Part shown: one piece after another, positions 1 to 10,699 of the stretch | Numbering within the stretch: the first letter of the stretch is position 1 | How the letters are laid out: every line of letters begins with the position of its first letter | From: Jackrogersella multiformis | Taxonomy: Eukaryota > Ascomycota > Sordariomycetes > Xylariales > Hypoxylaceae | DNA: 64,000 bases | Direction: 5' to 3' | Assembly: GCA_902806575.1 (NCBI GenBank) | Contig: CADCXD010000011.1 | Coordinates: 1,116,001 to 1,180,000 of the forward strand | The notes under the pieces: model-generated | What the model saw: the letters and a program-made list of their open reading frames with translations, nothing else | Databases searched by the model: none | What the model was told of the DNA's origin: nothing | Made by a program: the position numbers and the translations under genes

Positions 1-440
1 CGAGGAATCCCATGAGCATATTGCCTAGGCCGGTCCTGCAGAATATAGGTCAGCAATACAGCGGAAGACACACGCCAATTGATGCCGTACCCTTGTAGCT
101 CGGGCTTGAGGTGGATTTCGTAGCAGTAGACAACGGGCTCTCCTTCTTCATATGTGGGCATTAAAGAGGTGAAGCCGCGCACGTTTCCTATGCTGTCCTT
201 TACGACGATGTACCTCAACTCAGGGGACTTCATCTCAACCAGCTTTTTATTCGGTTTCCATCCAGTGGATGAAGACTCATAGTCAGCCCGGCTGGTTTCT
301 TCAACTAATCCAAAGCAGGCATCAAGGTCTTCTGTACTTAGATTCCCAGACCGGGTGAGACTGATAGAGAACCTGTCTTGCGTGTTTGGGTTGATCCAGC
401 TAATCCATGTTGGCGTACTAGTCTTTGCGTTAATAAACAT
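1..440 (-). CDS. NAT4: NatD-like N-alpha-acetyltransferase (NAA40/Nat4), partial at left edge
   Basis: GNAT-fold N-terminal acetyltransferase of the NatD class, which in other eukaryotes acetylates the N-terminal Ser of histones H4 and H2A. Two exons are visible: 440-91 and 35-1, with a 55-nt intron at 36-90. Splicing joins YCYEIHLKPELQ to GTGLGNMLMGFL, giving the acetyl-CoA-binding Q-x-x-G-x-G loop; without splicing that loop is lost. A GW motif (STGWKPNKK) and the YCYE strand match NAA40 rather than other GNAT families. The start at 440 is supported by an in-frame TAG 39 nt upstream, although fungal relatives often have a longer N-terminus, so an additional upstream exon is possible. The C-terminus lies beyond the left edge. 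Family assignment is from motif recognition; histone specificity is inferred. Confidence 0.75.
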   Translation of the reverse strand, partial: MFINAKTSTPTWISWINPNTQDRFSISLTRSGNLSTEDLDACFGLVEETSRADYESSSTGWKPNKKLVEMKSPELRYIVVKDSIGNVRGFTSLMPTYEEGEPVVYCYEIHLKPELQGYGINWRVSSAVLLTYILQDRPRQYAHGIP

Positions 441-1908
441 GTCACTAGGACAATTGACCCTTGAAGGACAATTTACCTAGGGCATAAGTGCTCCTTGACG
501 AAAGCATCATCATCCTTCTGGTTTGCTCGCTCAATGGGATTCGTGGTGGCACGTGTGCGCGTCACGTTCTGCTCAAGGGTCTTCTTCATCGTGACCTTTT
601 ACGTGGGTACGATGGATGAAAAGTAGGAGGGTTTCTCGCCTGCGTTATCATTATGCGCCGAATTTAGACATTGATACTATCAAAGGGCCTTTATCTGCGA
701 ATGTTTGTATTATTATGTCTCGGATAGACGATGAGTTTTTGTATAAGATAAAGATATTACCCAGGTAAGATAGGATAGGATATTAAGACATGATATTAAG
801 ATACCTACCTAGGTATTAAGATATTAAGATATCAGGAATTGTATATACCGAGACCCCGCTCTAGCTACCTCAATTAAAAGGTTCCCGACGTCGTTTAGTT
901 GCATAAAAAATTGTAATTTAGAAATTCGCTTATACTGCACTAGGTACCTAGGTAGGTAGGTAGGTATCCATAGTATCTACCTACCTAGGTACCTAATATT
1001 CTTCTATAACAACTTGGAACTCTCCCGTTATCCAATGCCTCGACAATAAGTCTATCCATATCCATGCGCCTACTCTGCGGTATATCGAATCTGTACCTTA
1101 CCACTTCGATCAGGAATTATGCGACCGGCTCATCGAAGGGTCGGCTCGGCACAGCCCTGAGCCTAGATCATGTACGATCCATTTTCTACTTGTCTCTTAG
1201 ATCACCAATATATTATATTATATATATATATATATATATGTATACACAATTCTAAATATTCATATACAACCTGGAACTAACAAGAATATCGTATAGTTCC
1301 TCCTACGTTCGCGAGCCCTGTCCCTATATCGAAGTGTGATTCGTGGCACAAGACAGATTAGCGATCCGACAACTCGTGCTGAGACGCGCAACTTTGCGCG
1401 CGCCGAGTTCGAAAGACACCGCAGCGTTACAGATCTGGGCCACATACGCTATCTTCTGTCGACCGGCAAGACGGAATGGGAGAGCATGGAGAGATACATC
1501 GGTGGGGTGTAGAATATATGCATATAGACCTACTACAGTGCTTCGTCTATGGTCTATTACTAGGTACCCTTATGATGCTAGCCAGTCTTTTGGACGTATA
1601 GAAACACGGAAAGCTTGGTCTACTGCTGGCCGGCCTGGGCTTCGATGCTGACTACATGCGTATCATCTCGCGACCATTGTGTATTTCACATTGTACATAT
1701 CGCAAACCGTCTGTTGGCAGATGGCTTCGATTTCAGAGCCTCCCCCTGGACTTCTGTCCCCTGCCGTTGTCGTCATGCTTTGATCTGCCCTTATCGATCG
1801 ATCGATCAATCGTTAACCCTGACGTTGCTTATGTCTCGGATTCGCGCTGCAGATGATATAGCGGTAGCCACCATGTCGCTTGCTGGCCTTTCTTCTCACG
1901 ACCTACAG
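441..1908. other. Intergenic, no supported gene
   Basis: About 1.5 kb with octamer-type repeats at 760-815 and 942-1000 and a TA microsatellite near 1206-1243. Open frames at 1343-1651 and 1615-1923 reach 102 codons, overlap each other, show no domain and have no recognisable splice context, so I do not call them. Confidence 0.6.
942..1000. repeat. ACCTAGGT octamer array
   Basis: A run of TAGGTACCTAGGTAGGTAGG-type sequence facing its own complement (CTACCTACCTAGGTACCT) 20 nt further on. The basic octamer ACCTAGGT equals its reverse complement, so each array can pair with itself. Confidence 0.8.
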
Positions 1909-2298
1909 TCACTCCTGCGTTAGCCAAGTGCTCCCTCCGGAATCTGTCTTTCCTTGTGTATAGGAATGCTCATATATACAAGGGATACCCCATCTGGTCA
2001 TTATGTGGCTCTTCTGAAAAGAAGAGCATCGATCCCGCTCATTACATACTTTACAATGCTCGCATCGTTTTTTTATTGAACTGCGGACCTTCATGCCTCT
2101 CGTCTGATGATGTACCGTATTCTGGACCGTCCTAGTCGTACTTATGGTAGTCGCCGTCGGCCTTGTCGTTGTGCTCGGAGTGAGGGCCGTCTGAGAGATG
2201 CTGCGGATGGGCTGCTGTGTCCGCAAGAGTTGTCGGGTTACGGGTGCCGTGCGAAGAGACAATGCCCGAAGCGATGACATTAGAGAAGGAGTCGCCAT
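1909..2298 (-). CDS. mrpl36: Mitochondrial large-subunit ribosomal protein bL36m
   Basis: Small protein of the mitochondrial large ribosomal subunit. The first 66 or so residues are a Ser/Thr/Arg-rich, acid-free leader typical of a mitochondrial targeting peptide; then comes the bL36 start, MKVRSSIKKRCEHCK, with the two Cys that bind Zn. The unspliced open frame (stop at 1909) continues with a sequence unlike bL36. A GT donor ten bases beyond the HCK codons and an AG acceptor 52 nt further on restore a frame ending in YMSIPIHKERQIPEGALG with a TAA at 1920-1922. This resembles the usual bL36 tail (NP.HKQRQ). The spliced form is inferred and transcript data would decide. No neighbour suggests co-regulation. 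Confidence 0.75.
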   Translation of the reverse strand: MATPSLMSSLRALSLRTAPVTRQLLRTQQPIRSISQTALTPSTTTRPTATTISTTRTVQNTVHHQTRGMKVRSSIKKRCEHCKVCNERDRCSSFQKSHIMTRWGIPCIYEHSYTQGKTDSGGSTWLTQE

Positions 2299-2889
2299 AT
2301 TTGGGAATCCGGGGTTGGGGTTGTTCTTGGTTGTTTGAAGTGGTGATAGTCAGGATTGGGAATTACCCTAGGTTAGGTACCTAGGTAGGTAATGAATGCG
2401 GATGTATTCTAATAAATTCAATGTAGTAGTGTAGGTAGGTAGGTAGTACGATGGAAAATCCGCTGCTAATGATGTGGGTCATAGCATCCGTATATTATTG
2501 GCTAGATTATTAGTTCATCATCGTTCCTTTTAAACCTTAATTATTTAATCATCATGTGGCATGTTTGGAACCTAGGACCTAGCTACCTAGGTACCTAGGT
2601 AGGTATCTAGGTATTTTATTCATAATCTTGGAAGTCACTCATGGACAACATGGACAACAACACTTGCTGTTATTACCTAAGAAAACTTTATAACTCTTAC
2701 AACTATCTCTATTATTGCCGGCTTTTCAACCCTATCTTTTCCAGTGTCCTGTATCCTTCCTTGATTATGAAACTGGTGAATACCCTAGGTACCTAGGTAA
2801 TAACTCAACACGAACCCACAAAACTCCCACCGCATCATACTCCAGGCTCATATATTCCTAACATCCTCCTTACCTGACTACCCTTACCC
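2299..2889. other. Intergenic between bL36m and threonine deaminase
   Basis: Promoter side of bL36m and 3' side of threonine deaminase. It contains octamer arrays near 2368-2390, 2574-2612 and 2783-2800. I see no gene. Confidence 0.6.
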
Positions 2890-4784
2890 TTAACTTCTCA
2901 GAAACGTCTTGAAAACGACACTTTGCGTGCAATCCTCCCACGGGTATCCGATCTCCTTAAATGTCTTTTCCAGGTCCGCCACTTCCGTATCAGGGCATTG
3001 TATACCTGTCAAGATCTTGCCCACATCACTGCCTCCATTGCGGTATTGGAATAGACTAATGTTGTACCTTAAACGTAACGTCTTTAGGAATTTCTCAAGG
3101 GCGCCAGGGCGTTCGGGGAAGTTGAACGTATATAACCTTTCGTCCGCCACATCTGACCGGCCACCCACGAGGTAGCGGATATGTGACTTGGCAAGCTCGT
3201 CGCCTGATAGGTCTGTAGCGGTCATGCCGTCGTTGTTGATTCGTTCTACCAGTGCCTGGAGCTCCTGTACTCTCTCTGTCGCCGCGCCGGTTAGCGATAT
3301 ACCAACAAGGATGTTGGCTACCTCGCTGGTCGCATAGCGGTACGAGAATTCTGTCACGGCATGTGGCATGACATGGCTGATCAATTCCGCGAACGCACCG
3401 GGCCTTTCTGGGATACTCACGCGGAGCAGGGCCTCCTTGCCCTCTCCGAGAGTAGCGCGCTCGGCAACGAAGCGCAGCCTGTCAAAATTCATGTTCGCAC
3501 CGCTTGTGATGGCTATGACAGATCGATTCGGGTCGCTCGATGGGTTTGCTACAACCCACTTCTTCAGACCAGCCAGAGCCAGGGCGCCCGCCGGCTCCAC
3601 TATGGAGCGAGTATCCTCGAACACGTCTTTGATGGCAGCACATGTTTCGTCGGTGTTAACCTCGATGACATCATCGATCACTTCTTGGCATATTCGAAAG
3701 GTCTCCTCGCCAACGGTCTTGACTGCTGCACCGTCGGCAAATAGTCCGACTTCTTTGAGCACCACTCGCTTGCCTTGCTGCAAAGATTGGACCATAGCAT
3801 TGGCGTCCTCGGTTTCGACTCCAATGATCTTGACGTGGGGCGCGATGCGCTTGACGTAGACGCCAATGCCTGCGATAAGACCACCCCTCCCACACAGCAG
3901 AATATGGCTTCGAGCTTCTGGATGTTCGTCTGTCGTAGCAACTCCATTCCTATGGTCCCCTGACCTGCGATAACATAGGGGTCGTCGAAGGGTGGTATAT
4001 TGATCAAGCTGTGTTGCTGTTCTAATCTTGCGCATTCCTCCTTGGCTGCATCAAAGTCTGCGCCGTGAAGCACCACACAGCCACCCATTCTCGAAACATT
4101 CTTATGCTTAATGCTCGGCGTACCCGAGGGCATAACGATGGTGGCGGGTATTTTGAGGAGTCTAGCGGAGTAGGCTACCCCCTGGGCGTGGTTTCCGGCA
4201 CTACAAGCCACCACACCTTTCCAGCTCTGGTTTCGATCGAGATGCGCCATCTTATTGTAGGCCCCGCGCAGCTTGAAGCTGAAGACAGGCTGCTCGTCTT
4301 CTCTCTTGAGTAGAACATTGCATTCTAGTCGGTTCGAGATGTTTATGGCAGGTGTGAGGGAGGTCTCCTTGCATGCTTCGTAGACTCTAGAGGTGAGGAT
4401 TAGACGGAGGTACTAAGCAGGCAGGAATTGTTAGTTATTCATATACCCGAACAAGAAGATCTAGTGATGCGTGATGTGACAAACATCAGGGTGCCCATTA
4501 GGCAGAATGAATTCCTCTGGTACGATCTGCTTAATTCTGTCTTGTCTTCGGTCCGATGGCGGCGAAGGGTTTGCGCTGTACTCGGTCAGAGAGAGACCTG
4601 ATAACGAAGGGGTGCGCGATGTATGGCCATTGATGATGCCATTCTGGGACCCGTTCTGGGACCCGTTGGCCATAATGGTATCAATTGGTACGGCTGTTGC
4701 TCCCGGCATGTTGAGACACCAGAATGCAACTACTTTTTCTGTTGTTGTAGAAAAACAGAAGATGTTGTGACTGTTCTGTTCCAA
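2890..4784 (-). CDS. ilv1: Threonine deaminase (threonine dehydratase), with a one-base frameshift
   Basis: PLP enzyme converting L-threonine to 2-oxobutanoate and ammonia, the first step of isoleucine synthesis, in mitochondria. Exon 1 is 4784-4485 (100 codons), intron 4484-4413 (72 nt), exon 2 4412-2890. The catalytic domain shows the PLP lysine motif FSFKLRGAYNKM and CSAGNHAQG. The C-terminal half has two ACT-like regulatory repeats, each with an ERPGA core (PERPGAFAELI and PERPGALEKFL). Exon 2 is 1,523 nt, one base short of a whole number of codons. The frame breaks at about 3881-3892, inside the glycine-rich PLP-phosphate loop: the upstream frame reads CCVGG then garbage to a stop at 3678, and the downstream frame resumes at GGLIAGIGVYVKR. 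Either a sequencing error in a G run or a real null allele. The start could also be the Met at codon 26 (4709). Confidence 0.88.
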
Positions 4785-5318
4785 GGTTATTATTAGTAAG
4801 GCTCTGTTAACCTTGTGGTTAAATTTTTAAACAAGGTTCTTGGTGGGCCGGGGGGGGGGAGGGGCACCTGAATGGTGGGATGCATTAAACTTTGCAGCGT
4901 TGATCTAGATCCATGCCCGTTGTAATCGTGCTACGATGGATCTTATCATCTTATCTACCGGTACCTTAGGTACCTAGGTATTATGTATCCCTACGTCAGC
5001 TACCGGTAAACTACCTTAGGGGTACCTACCTACCTACCTACCTAGGGTAGCCCGCTAGGATTCAAAGCGGACTTTCGTAGCACACTGGATTCGTTAAACC
5101 TTTAAAGCCTTCAACTTCGAATTTGCGCAATCAAGCTCAACATTGAATCTACCTACCTAGTGTACCAACGTATGCATATATCGCAACTACCGCATCTGCC
5201 GCATTTAAATGTTGAAATAAAGTCTCTCACTCGATTTCGGGTTACTTGAACTCGGGAACCAAGTACCTACCTAGGTAATCAATACGCCGACCTAGAGACT
5301 AACATAGGTAATTTCAAC
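4785..5318. other. Divergent promoter region, ilv1 / rcf1
   Basis: Upstream of both the minus-strand threonine deaminase and plus-strand Rcf1. It has a poly-G run at about 4851-4859 (poly-C on the ilv1 sense strand) and octamer arrays at 4963-5044 and near 5263-5277. Confidence 0.6.
4963..5044. repeat. ACCTAGGT octamer array
   Basis: Dense GGTACCTTAGGTACCTAGGT and CTACCTACCTACCTACCTAGG blocks flank about 25 bp of unique sequence, giving opposed arms of the same self-complementary unit. Confidence 0.75.
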
Positions 5319-6188
5319 ATGGCGGATAGGTCTATGCCCTCGTCTTTTGACGAAAACAGGTACCTTACCTACTTTCTCCTCCCACCTCTCTTACTTCTAC
5401 ACATCCCCGTTGCTACCTAGGTAGTATACGCCACCACTCCGGGTGTGTATTGCTCATAACTGATCTATCTAGAGATTACAATGAGACCGGCTGGCAGAAG
5501 GTCGGTCGCAAGCTGCGGGAGGAGCCTCTCATCCCACTCGGTAAATCGATCCTATTCGCTTCGGTATTTCTTAAGGATCGCTCAGCCTAGACTAAAGACT
5601 AACAATTGGGCTCTTAACTCTCTCCTCCGAACAGGCACCCTACTCACCACTTTTGCCGTCTTCAACGCCTGGCGCGCCATGCGCCGCGGTGACCACGCAC
5701 AAGTGCAGCGCATGTTTCGGGCGCGAGTAGGGGCTCAAGCCTTCACCGTCGTAGCTATGGTGGCGGGCGGCGCATACTACGGGGCAGACCGGGAGAAGCG
5801 GAAGGAGCTGATCAAACTAGAGGCGCAGCAGCGTGCCGAGGAACGGCATCAGAAGTGGTTGAAGGAGCTCGAGGTCAGAGACGAAGAAGACAAGCAACTG
5901 AAAACTGCCATGAAGCGGAGACAAGACCGTATCGATCAGAAACGTGCCGAGGTGAAGGAGAAGGCGGCTGCTGGGGAGGCAGGCAAGAAGAGGGACCAGC
6001 TGAAGGCCGAGACCAATTCCGATACCGATGGCCAGGTGCCCCCGCAGGAGAAAAAGGAGGGATCGAATGTCTTAGGCGCTCTGGCGAATGTCGGTGGCTG
6101 GTTCGGAACACGAAAGAGTGAGGATCCAAGCGTAGTCCAAGAGAAAAAAAACGAAAAGCCGGCGGAAGCGGAAACACCCAAGAAATAA
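5319..6188 (+). CDS. rcf1: Respiratory supercomplex factor 1 (HIG1 domain)
   Basis: Inner-mitochondrial-membrane protein that helps assemble cytochrome c oxidase and III-IV supercomplexes. Exons 5319-5359, 5473-5540 and 5635-6188 give 220 residues. The first exon encodes MADRSMPSSFDENR, the usual Rcf1 opening; the second supplies YNETGWQKVGRKLREEPLIPLG; the third begins TLLTTFAVFNAWRAMRRGD. Two membrane helices (about residues 33-50 and 70-88) flank the HIG1 signature RMFRARVGAQ. Residues 90-140 form a charged coiled coil (EERHQKWLKELEVRDEEDK), followed by a long Lys/Glu-rich tail. Splice phases close exactly, and GACTAAC near 5608 is a good branch site for intron 2. An ATG at 5481 opens a long frame, but it is not the true start because that frame runs through intron 2. 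Confidence 0.92.
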
Positions 6189-6541
6189 TGTATCGCATAC
6201 TCCCTGAAGGTTATAGTTAGTTTGCTTTTCCTAAAAGTGACATTGCATCAAAATGGAACCCGGAGGATAGGTAAGAGAGAGCAACTAGGATGAGGGATCG
6301 AAACTCTCGCTCTGACGATAGGCTATTTTTGAAAAGCTCATATGTTACGCCGTAAAATATAGTAGTCAATAGCCAATCTCATCACATATGCAGCGCGGTG
6401 CCGACATCCATGGTTTGTATATCATCAAGTTTGATAATGGAATTCGCTCGCTGCCTGTACGGCAGACTTGGCGCCGTGACAACCGTTCTGCAATACAATC
6501 CACGTCCGTGGACCCTAACGCCGTTTTAGCCTATCCGTAAA
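6189..6541. other. Convergent 3' intergenic region
   Basis: Lies between the 3' ends of rcf1 and rtc5. No gene or repeat recognised. Confidence 0.5.
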
Positions 6542-8445
6542 TCAAGCCATCGACCCTCCACTCCTATTTGCGCCGATCATCCCTGCCATCTCGAGTAACG
6601 CCCGATCCGCAGCAATGTCGCCCGTTCCCAAATTGACTCTCCGCCTGGCTTCAGCCTCCCGGGCCTCCCATTCCCACCTTTCCCTCTGTATCTTTGCCTC
6701 TTCGTCGCCACCACAGCCCCACACTTCGATATCGTCTACCTGAAAGCGTTCCTGGAAGTTGTACTTCCGCGACGTGCTGGTTTCGAATGCGCCGCCACGG
6801 GATATGTAGTCGTGGGTGAAGACTCCAAACTCGAAGCTCGAGTCAACAACGAGCGACACAGGTCCTAGATGTCGCAGTGACCGGTAACGCGATGACTGGC
6901 TCACCTTCGGATGTGGGCAGCCAAAGTTGATTCCTGGGTTAGCCGCTGGTGGCTTTGCGAAAGCTACGTAGTCGCGATTTATGGAGGAAGCTGGGAAAAC
7001 ATCGTGGGTCGGAGCAAGTTGAAACAACAGCATGTCCTCGCCTCCGAAGCATTCCCTATGGGTATGCCGCCATGGCTGTCTAACGAGCGCACCGAATACT
7101 AAGCGATCACGACGCGGCGGGCTCCCGTTCGGAAACCTTTTAGGTGCTAGAGAGTCGTTGAAGGTCCCCTCTGATCCACCACTGCTTGGGGAGTCCGAAA
7201 GCCTAGTTCCGGATACCAGGAGGATAGTTGGCGCATGCCAGTTGAAGACCTTTGTTTCAAAGCTACCCATCGAAAACCCAGCTTCCGAACCCGAGTATAG
7301 TAAGCGCAGCCGCCGGAATAGTTCGTCTCCACTAATGAAGAACGAGAGCTGAGACAAGACACTGAGGTTCAGAATCTGACCTTTATCGTGGAGCAGGGGA
7401 GGCTGCGCAACTGGCGGGGTCATAGCATTGGACGATCCATCTCTGCGTCTAGAGAGGTCAAGGTTCCTAGAAAAAAGAAAGTGTTCAAATAAGGGATTCA
7501 ATCCTTGGAAAAGGAAAGGAAAATTAGATGGAAGGACCTTCTTGAATTGGGCGTAGGTGATTCCGGGAGACTTTTCCGCGTTGATAAAGGCCGACAGAAT
7601 ATTCTCAGCTGTTGTCCTCAGACCATCGAGTTCCGAGCCGGTGACCCGATTTGCAAAGCTAGAGAGGTTCTCCTGAGCATCTAGCGGAGACGCCAGAAGT
7701 AGGAGCATGATCAGCTTCCTGAAATTGTCTGCGGGAATCATGGCCCCGTGAGTAGTAGCGGCGTGAGAATCGCCGGTTTTGAAAGCATCGTTGATGTCGA
7801 GAGAATCCAATGCAGCTAGGACAAGCTCGTCGTCGTCCACTGCCTCATCATCCAATTCGTCACCAGCCTCATCAACGGCAAACCCAGGCGCATGCCTGTG
7901 AGAGTTTGGATCTGATATACCTGCACCATTTTGTTGGTTTTCAATCTCGGACAGCTTTCGATCGTATACAGCTAAGCTCCTGAACAGCAGTTTCCTCCTG
8001 TTGCTTGTACCTTTGGCCAGTATCTTAGTATGCCGCTCCGTCATTATGGCCACCACCATAATCATCTGCTCGAAACCAAGTATAACAGGAGCATCTTGGA
8101 GAAAAGGAAAGGCACCGATGTACGATAACATGTGAAATATGACGGACGAGACGGCAAGGATGTCTGGAAGCTCGAGAAAGCGAGCAATTGTGTCCTCCTT
8201 AAGGTAACGGACATTTTGCTCGTGGTCGGCAAGTGACTTGAAATTGTCTTTGAAGGAATACAGCTCCAGCGGCTCGAAGCATTTGCGGGCGAACTTTTCT
8301 GCCTATGTAACCCAGGGAATGTCAGCTTGAGGTAAGCTTGAAGGATAGGAAACTTGGAAGTTAGCAATGATTCTATGATTACCAGGTTTACTGTAATTTC
8401 TTCCTTAGAAGGAGGCCTAGCCTCATCTGATAGGGACTGTCCCAT
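6542..8445 (-). CDS. rtc5: RTC5-like TLDc-domain protein
   Basis: Restriction of telomere capping protein 5 family. TLDc proteins, including yeast Rtc5, have been linked to V-ATPase regulation; the telomere name comes from a genetic screen. Exon 1 is 8445-8383 (MGQSLSDEARPPSKEEITVNL), intron 8382-8303, exon 2 8302-6542, for 607 residues. Gly2 after the initiator Met suggests possible N-myristoylation. The N-terminal half has the family block FARKCFEPLELYSFKDNF and then an acidic linker (DEAGDELDDEAVDDDE). The TLDc domain covers roughly residues 335-570, with FGALVRQPW, LFQLAPTHDVF, SSINRDYV, FGVFTHDYISRGGAFETSTSRKYNF and FQVDDIEVWGCGG. The Glu/Arg-rich end follows. The two exons join in phase and the product length is normal for filamentous fungi. 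Confidence 0.9.
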
Positions 8446-9280
8446 GTTTTACTTCTAAAGAAAATGAAGCCATTCCAAAGGAGAGGCGTGTATAATAGAA
8501 TAGGTATATGATTGATGTTTAATGGTAGGTGAGCTCAGGTAGGTTTCGGTACTTTCCTTTATGTCACTTTTAAATTGTAGGTACCTACAAGGGGCCCCAT
8601 CTGGTGTAGCCCCACCTAGCCCCACCAAGTACGTAGGTACAGAGATATGGTGGGATGGGGTGACGCTAGGATCCCTCTATCCGGCTGGGATGACGTACGA
8701 CGTAACTAGTGTAGGTACCTAGGTAGGTACATACCTACATGTACCTACCTAGTATTAAGTAATGTATCTAAAAAGTGCACCATTGTCAAAGTCTCAAGTT
8801 TAAAAATGGCTTCTTAGATTCCTTAGATTCAACTCAAAGTAACCATGTTCATTAGCTTTATCATACACAAATCATACACAAGGGCTACTTGTTCGAAACT
8901 ATTTTAAGTCCATATATAATATGTGTAATTATATTTTTAACTGCTCATCCTTTGTGATTCTCTTATCAAGGGATAATGTTATCAAGGGAAAATGAGTTTT
9001 CTTTTACAAAGGCATGCTTCAAAACGTGTCAATGAAGAAACCTTTTGCCTCTCCAGGTTGCAATTGTCCTTTGTGACTATACATGACCATTTCTCCTCCT
9101 CCTCTATGGTATTGTATTAACATAATGCAGGGCAGTAAAGATATCCATGTTTATTATCTGAGAAATTGGTATATATTTAAGTTAAGGACCCGAATCACTG
9201 CCGTGTCGTGTTGCTTACTTTACCCATAGACAAGACATTAATTAGTCTTTCTTTTTGACAAGAAAACAATTATAATCATA
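8446..9280. other. Divergent promoter region, rtc5 / secreted protein
   Basis: Contains an octamer cluster at about 8578-8754 and an AT-rich stretch (8800-9260) just upstream of the small secreted protein. No gene seen. Confidence 0.55.
8578..8754. repeat. Octamer-type repeat cluster
   Basis: Interspersed GTAGGTACCTACAAGG, CACCTAGCCCCACC and GTAGGTACCTAGGTAGGTAC blocks upstream of rtc5. Confidence 0.65.
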
Positions 9281-9661
9281 ATGCACGCTTCCTATAGCAT
9301 CGTTTTCGGGCTTATTGCTCTGAGCACGGCATGGCCTGCTCCCTCGCCCGACGGCAAGATCAAGATGGATATGGATGTTCGTTCAGAGCCATATGCCCAG
9401 TGGTCGGACGTCTTGAATCAAATACAACAGGAATTCGAGGAGACATGCCATAATACCTGCTTAAAGCTATTCCCGGAAGAAGGAACAAACCAGGACAACT
9501 GTATGAAAGTATGCCGTGAGTAGTCCCTCAGTCCCTCAGTCCCTCTCCCCGTACCATAGCCGTTCTCGGTTAATCAAGATGGAAACACTAACACCGAGGG
9601 TCACTCGGCAGATCATAAGCATTCTGGTTCCAGCACGGAGAACACAGATCCAGATATGTAG
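9281..9661 (+). CDS. Small secreted protein with CX3C..CX3C hairpin motif
   Basis: Not recognised as a known family. The first 17-19 residues (MHASYSIVFGLIALSTAWP) look like a cleavable signal peptide. The mature part has just four Cys before the proposed intron, arranged C-HNT-C, 13 residues, C-MKV-C. This spacing is the one used by disulfide-linked helical hairpins (alpha-hairpinin or CHCH-like folds). Unspliced, the frame stops at 9523 after 80 residues. A GTGAGT donor at 9516 and an AG acceptor at 9577-9578 extend it with a His/Ser/Thr/Asp-rich tail without Cys, stopping at 9659-9661 (about 106 residues). The intron is a prediction. The upstream leader is AT-rich. Size, signal peptide and paired Cys fit an effector-like or antimicrobial secreted peptide, but function is unknown. 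Confidence 0.65.
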
Positions 9662-10699
9662 TGCCTGTGACGCGAGTGGAAATGAGGACATCGTTAGATG
9701 AATCTCGGGTAGTGGGCGTGATAAGCGGTGGTTAGGTGGCTAGCATTTACACCTTCGGGTCTGAGTTAATCGGCATGGTTTTCCTGGCGGATCGTATAAG
9801 TTGGTTTTTTTATATCCTATTTACATTGTGGCATTGCACTATTCGTATCATTATGAATTTGACGAAAATTCCATATCTCCAGTATCAATGTTTCTTTAAC
9901 TAGGTACCTTATGTACCTAAGTAGGTACCTACGTATATTAACGTACATGTAGGTACGTGAAGTTAACCCTTACATGTAGGTACATGTACCTAGGTATGTA
10001 GTATTCGTATTCGGCTTACATACCTAGGTACTTAACCTCTTAGGATATGTACATAGATACCGTTAATAATGTTTGACCCCGTATCGATCGATTGGAAGTT
10101 AAGCTGGCTTAGCTGGAGGTCAGAACTTAAGGGCGCTAAGATACGCAATAGGGGTTCTAGGCCCAGGGGAGATACCTACCAAGGCAGCTAGGTACCTAAG
10201 GTAGCATCAGGGGACTCTTATAACTCCACTCAGCTCCACCTTCACATGCCCTGACAGCCCTGATATGACATTTTGAAGCAGACGACGTCTCAATTCGTCA
10301 CCTTACCTAGGTAGGTACAATGGTAGGTCAGTGTACCTAATGGCTCAGCCTTCACTCGGCTTGTATGGGGTATCGGCCGCCCTAAGAAGACCTGCTATGA
10401 TATCTATGATGCAGCACTCGTTTCGATATAATAGGAATGCAAGAACATTAATAAAACAATTATGGTCTACTGTGTTTCCCGTCTCTCCTTTTATTTTTAT
10501 CAAGAGTCATTTATAATTATATATATATATATACATATATACATATATATATACTAATATATAAGTATTCTCTGTTTTCTGGTTGTTTTCGATCTTCTAA
10601 TATTCTACGATATATTGACGTATTGATATTTATCTACGGACCTAGATATATAGAATATATACCTAGGTGCACAGTTGTTGAGTATCTACCTGATCAAAC
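9662..10699. other. Intergenic, repeats only
   Basis: Octamer arrays at 9900-10035 and 10184-10203, and a TA-rich microsatellite at about 10516-10563. Short frames at 10331-10516 and 10623-10856 are not convincing genes; the second overlaps the first exon of the oxysterol-binding protein in another frame. Confidence 0.6.
9900..10035. repeat. Octamer array with TACATGTA variant
   Basis: AGGTACCTTATGTACCTAAG, GTAGGTACATGTACCTAGG and TACATACCTAGGTACTTAA lie together. The variants TACATGTA and TACGTACATGTA are also self-complementary. Confidence 0.65.

Noticed and set aside
1343..1923. Two overlapping plus-strand frames of 102 codons
   Set aside because: No recognised domain, no splice structure, and they overlap in different frames; the second enters the bL36m gene.
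3870..3900. A 24-nt intron explaining the threonine deaminase frame break
   Set aside because: GTGGGAGG..CGCAG would be far too short for a spliceosomal intron and would remove the essential glycine loop.
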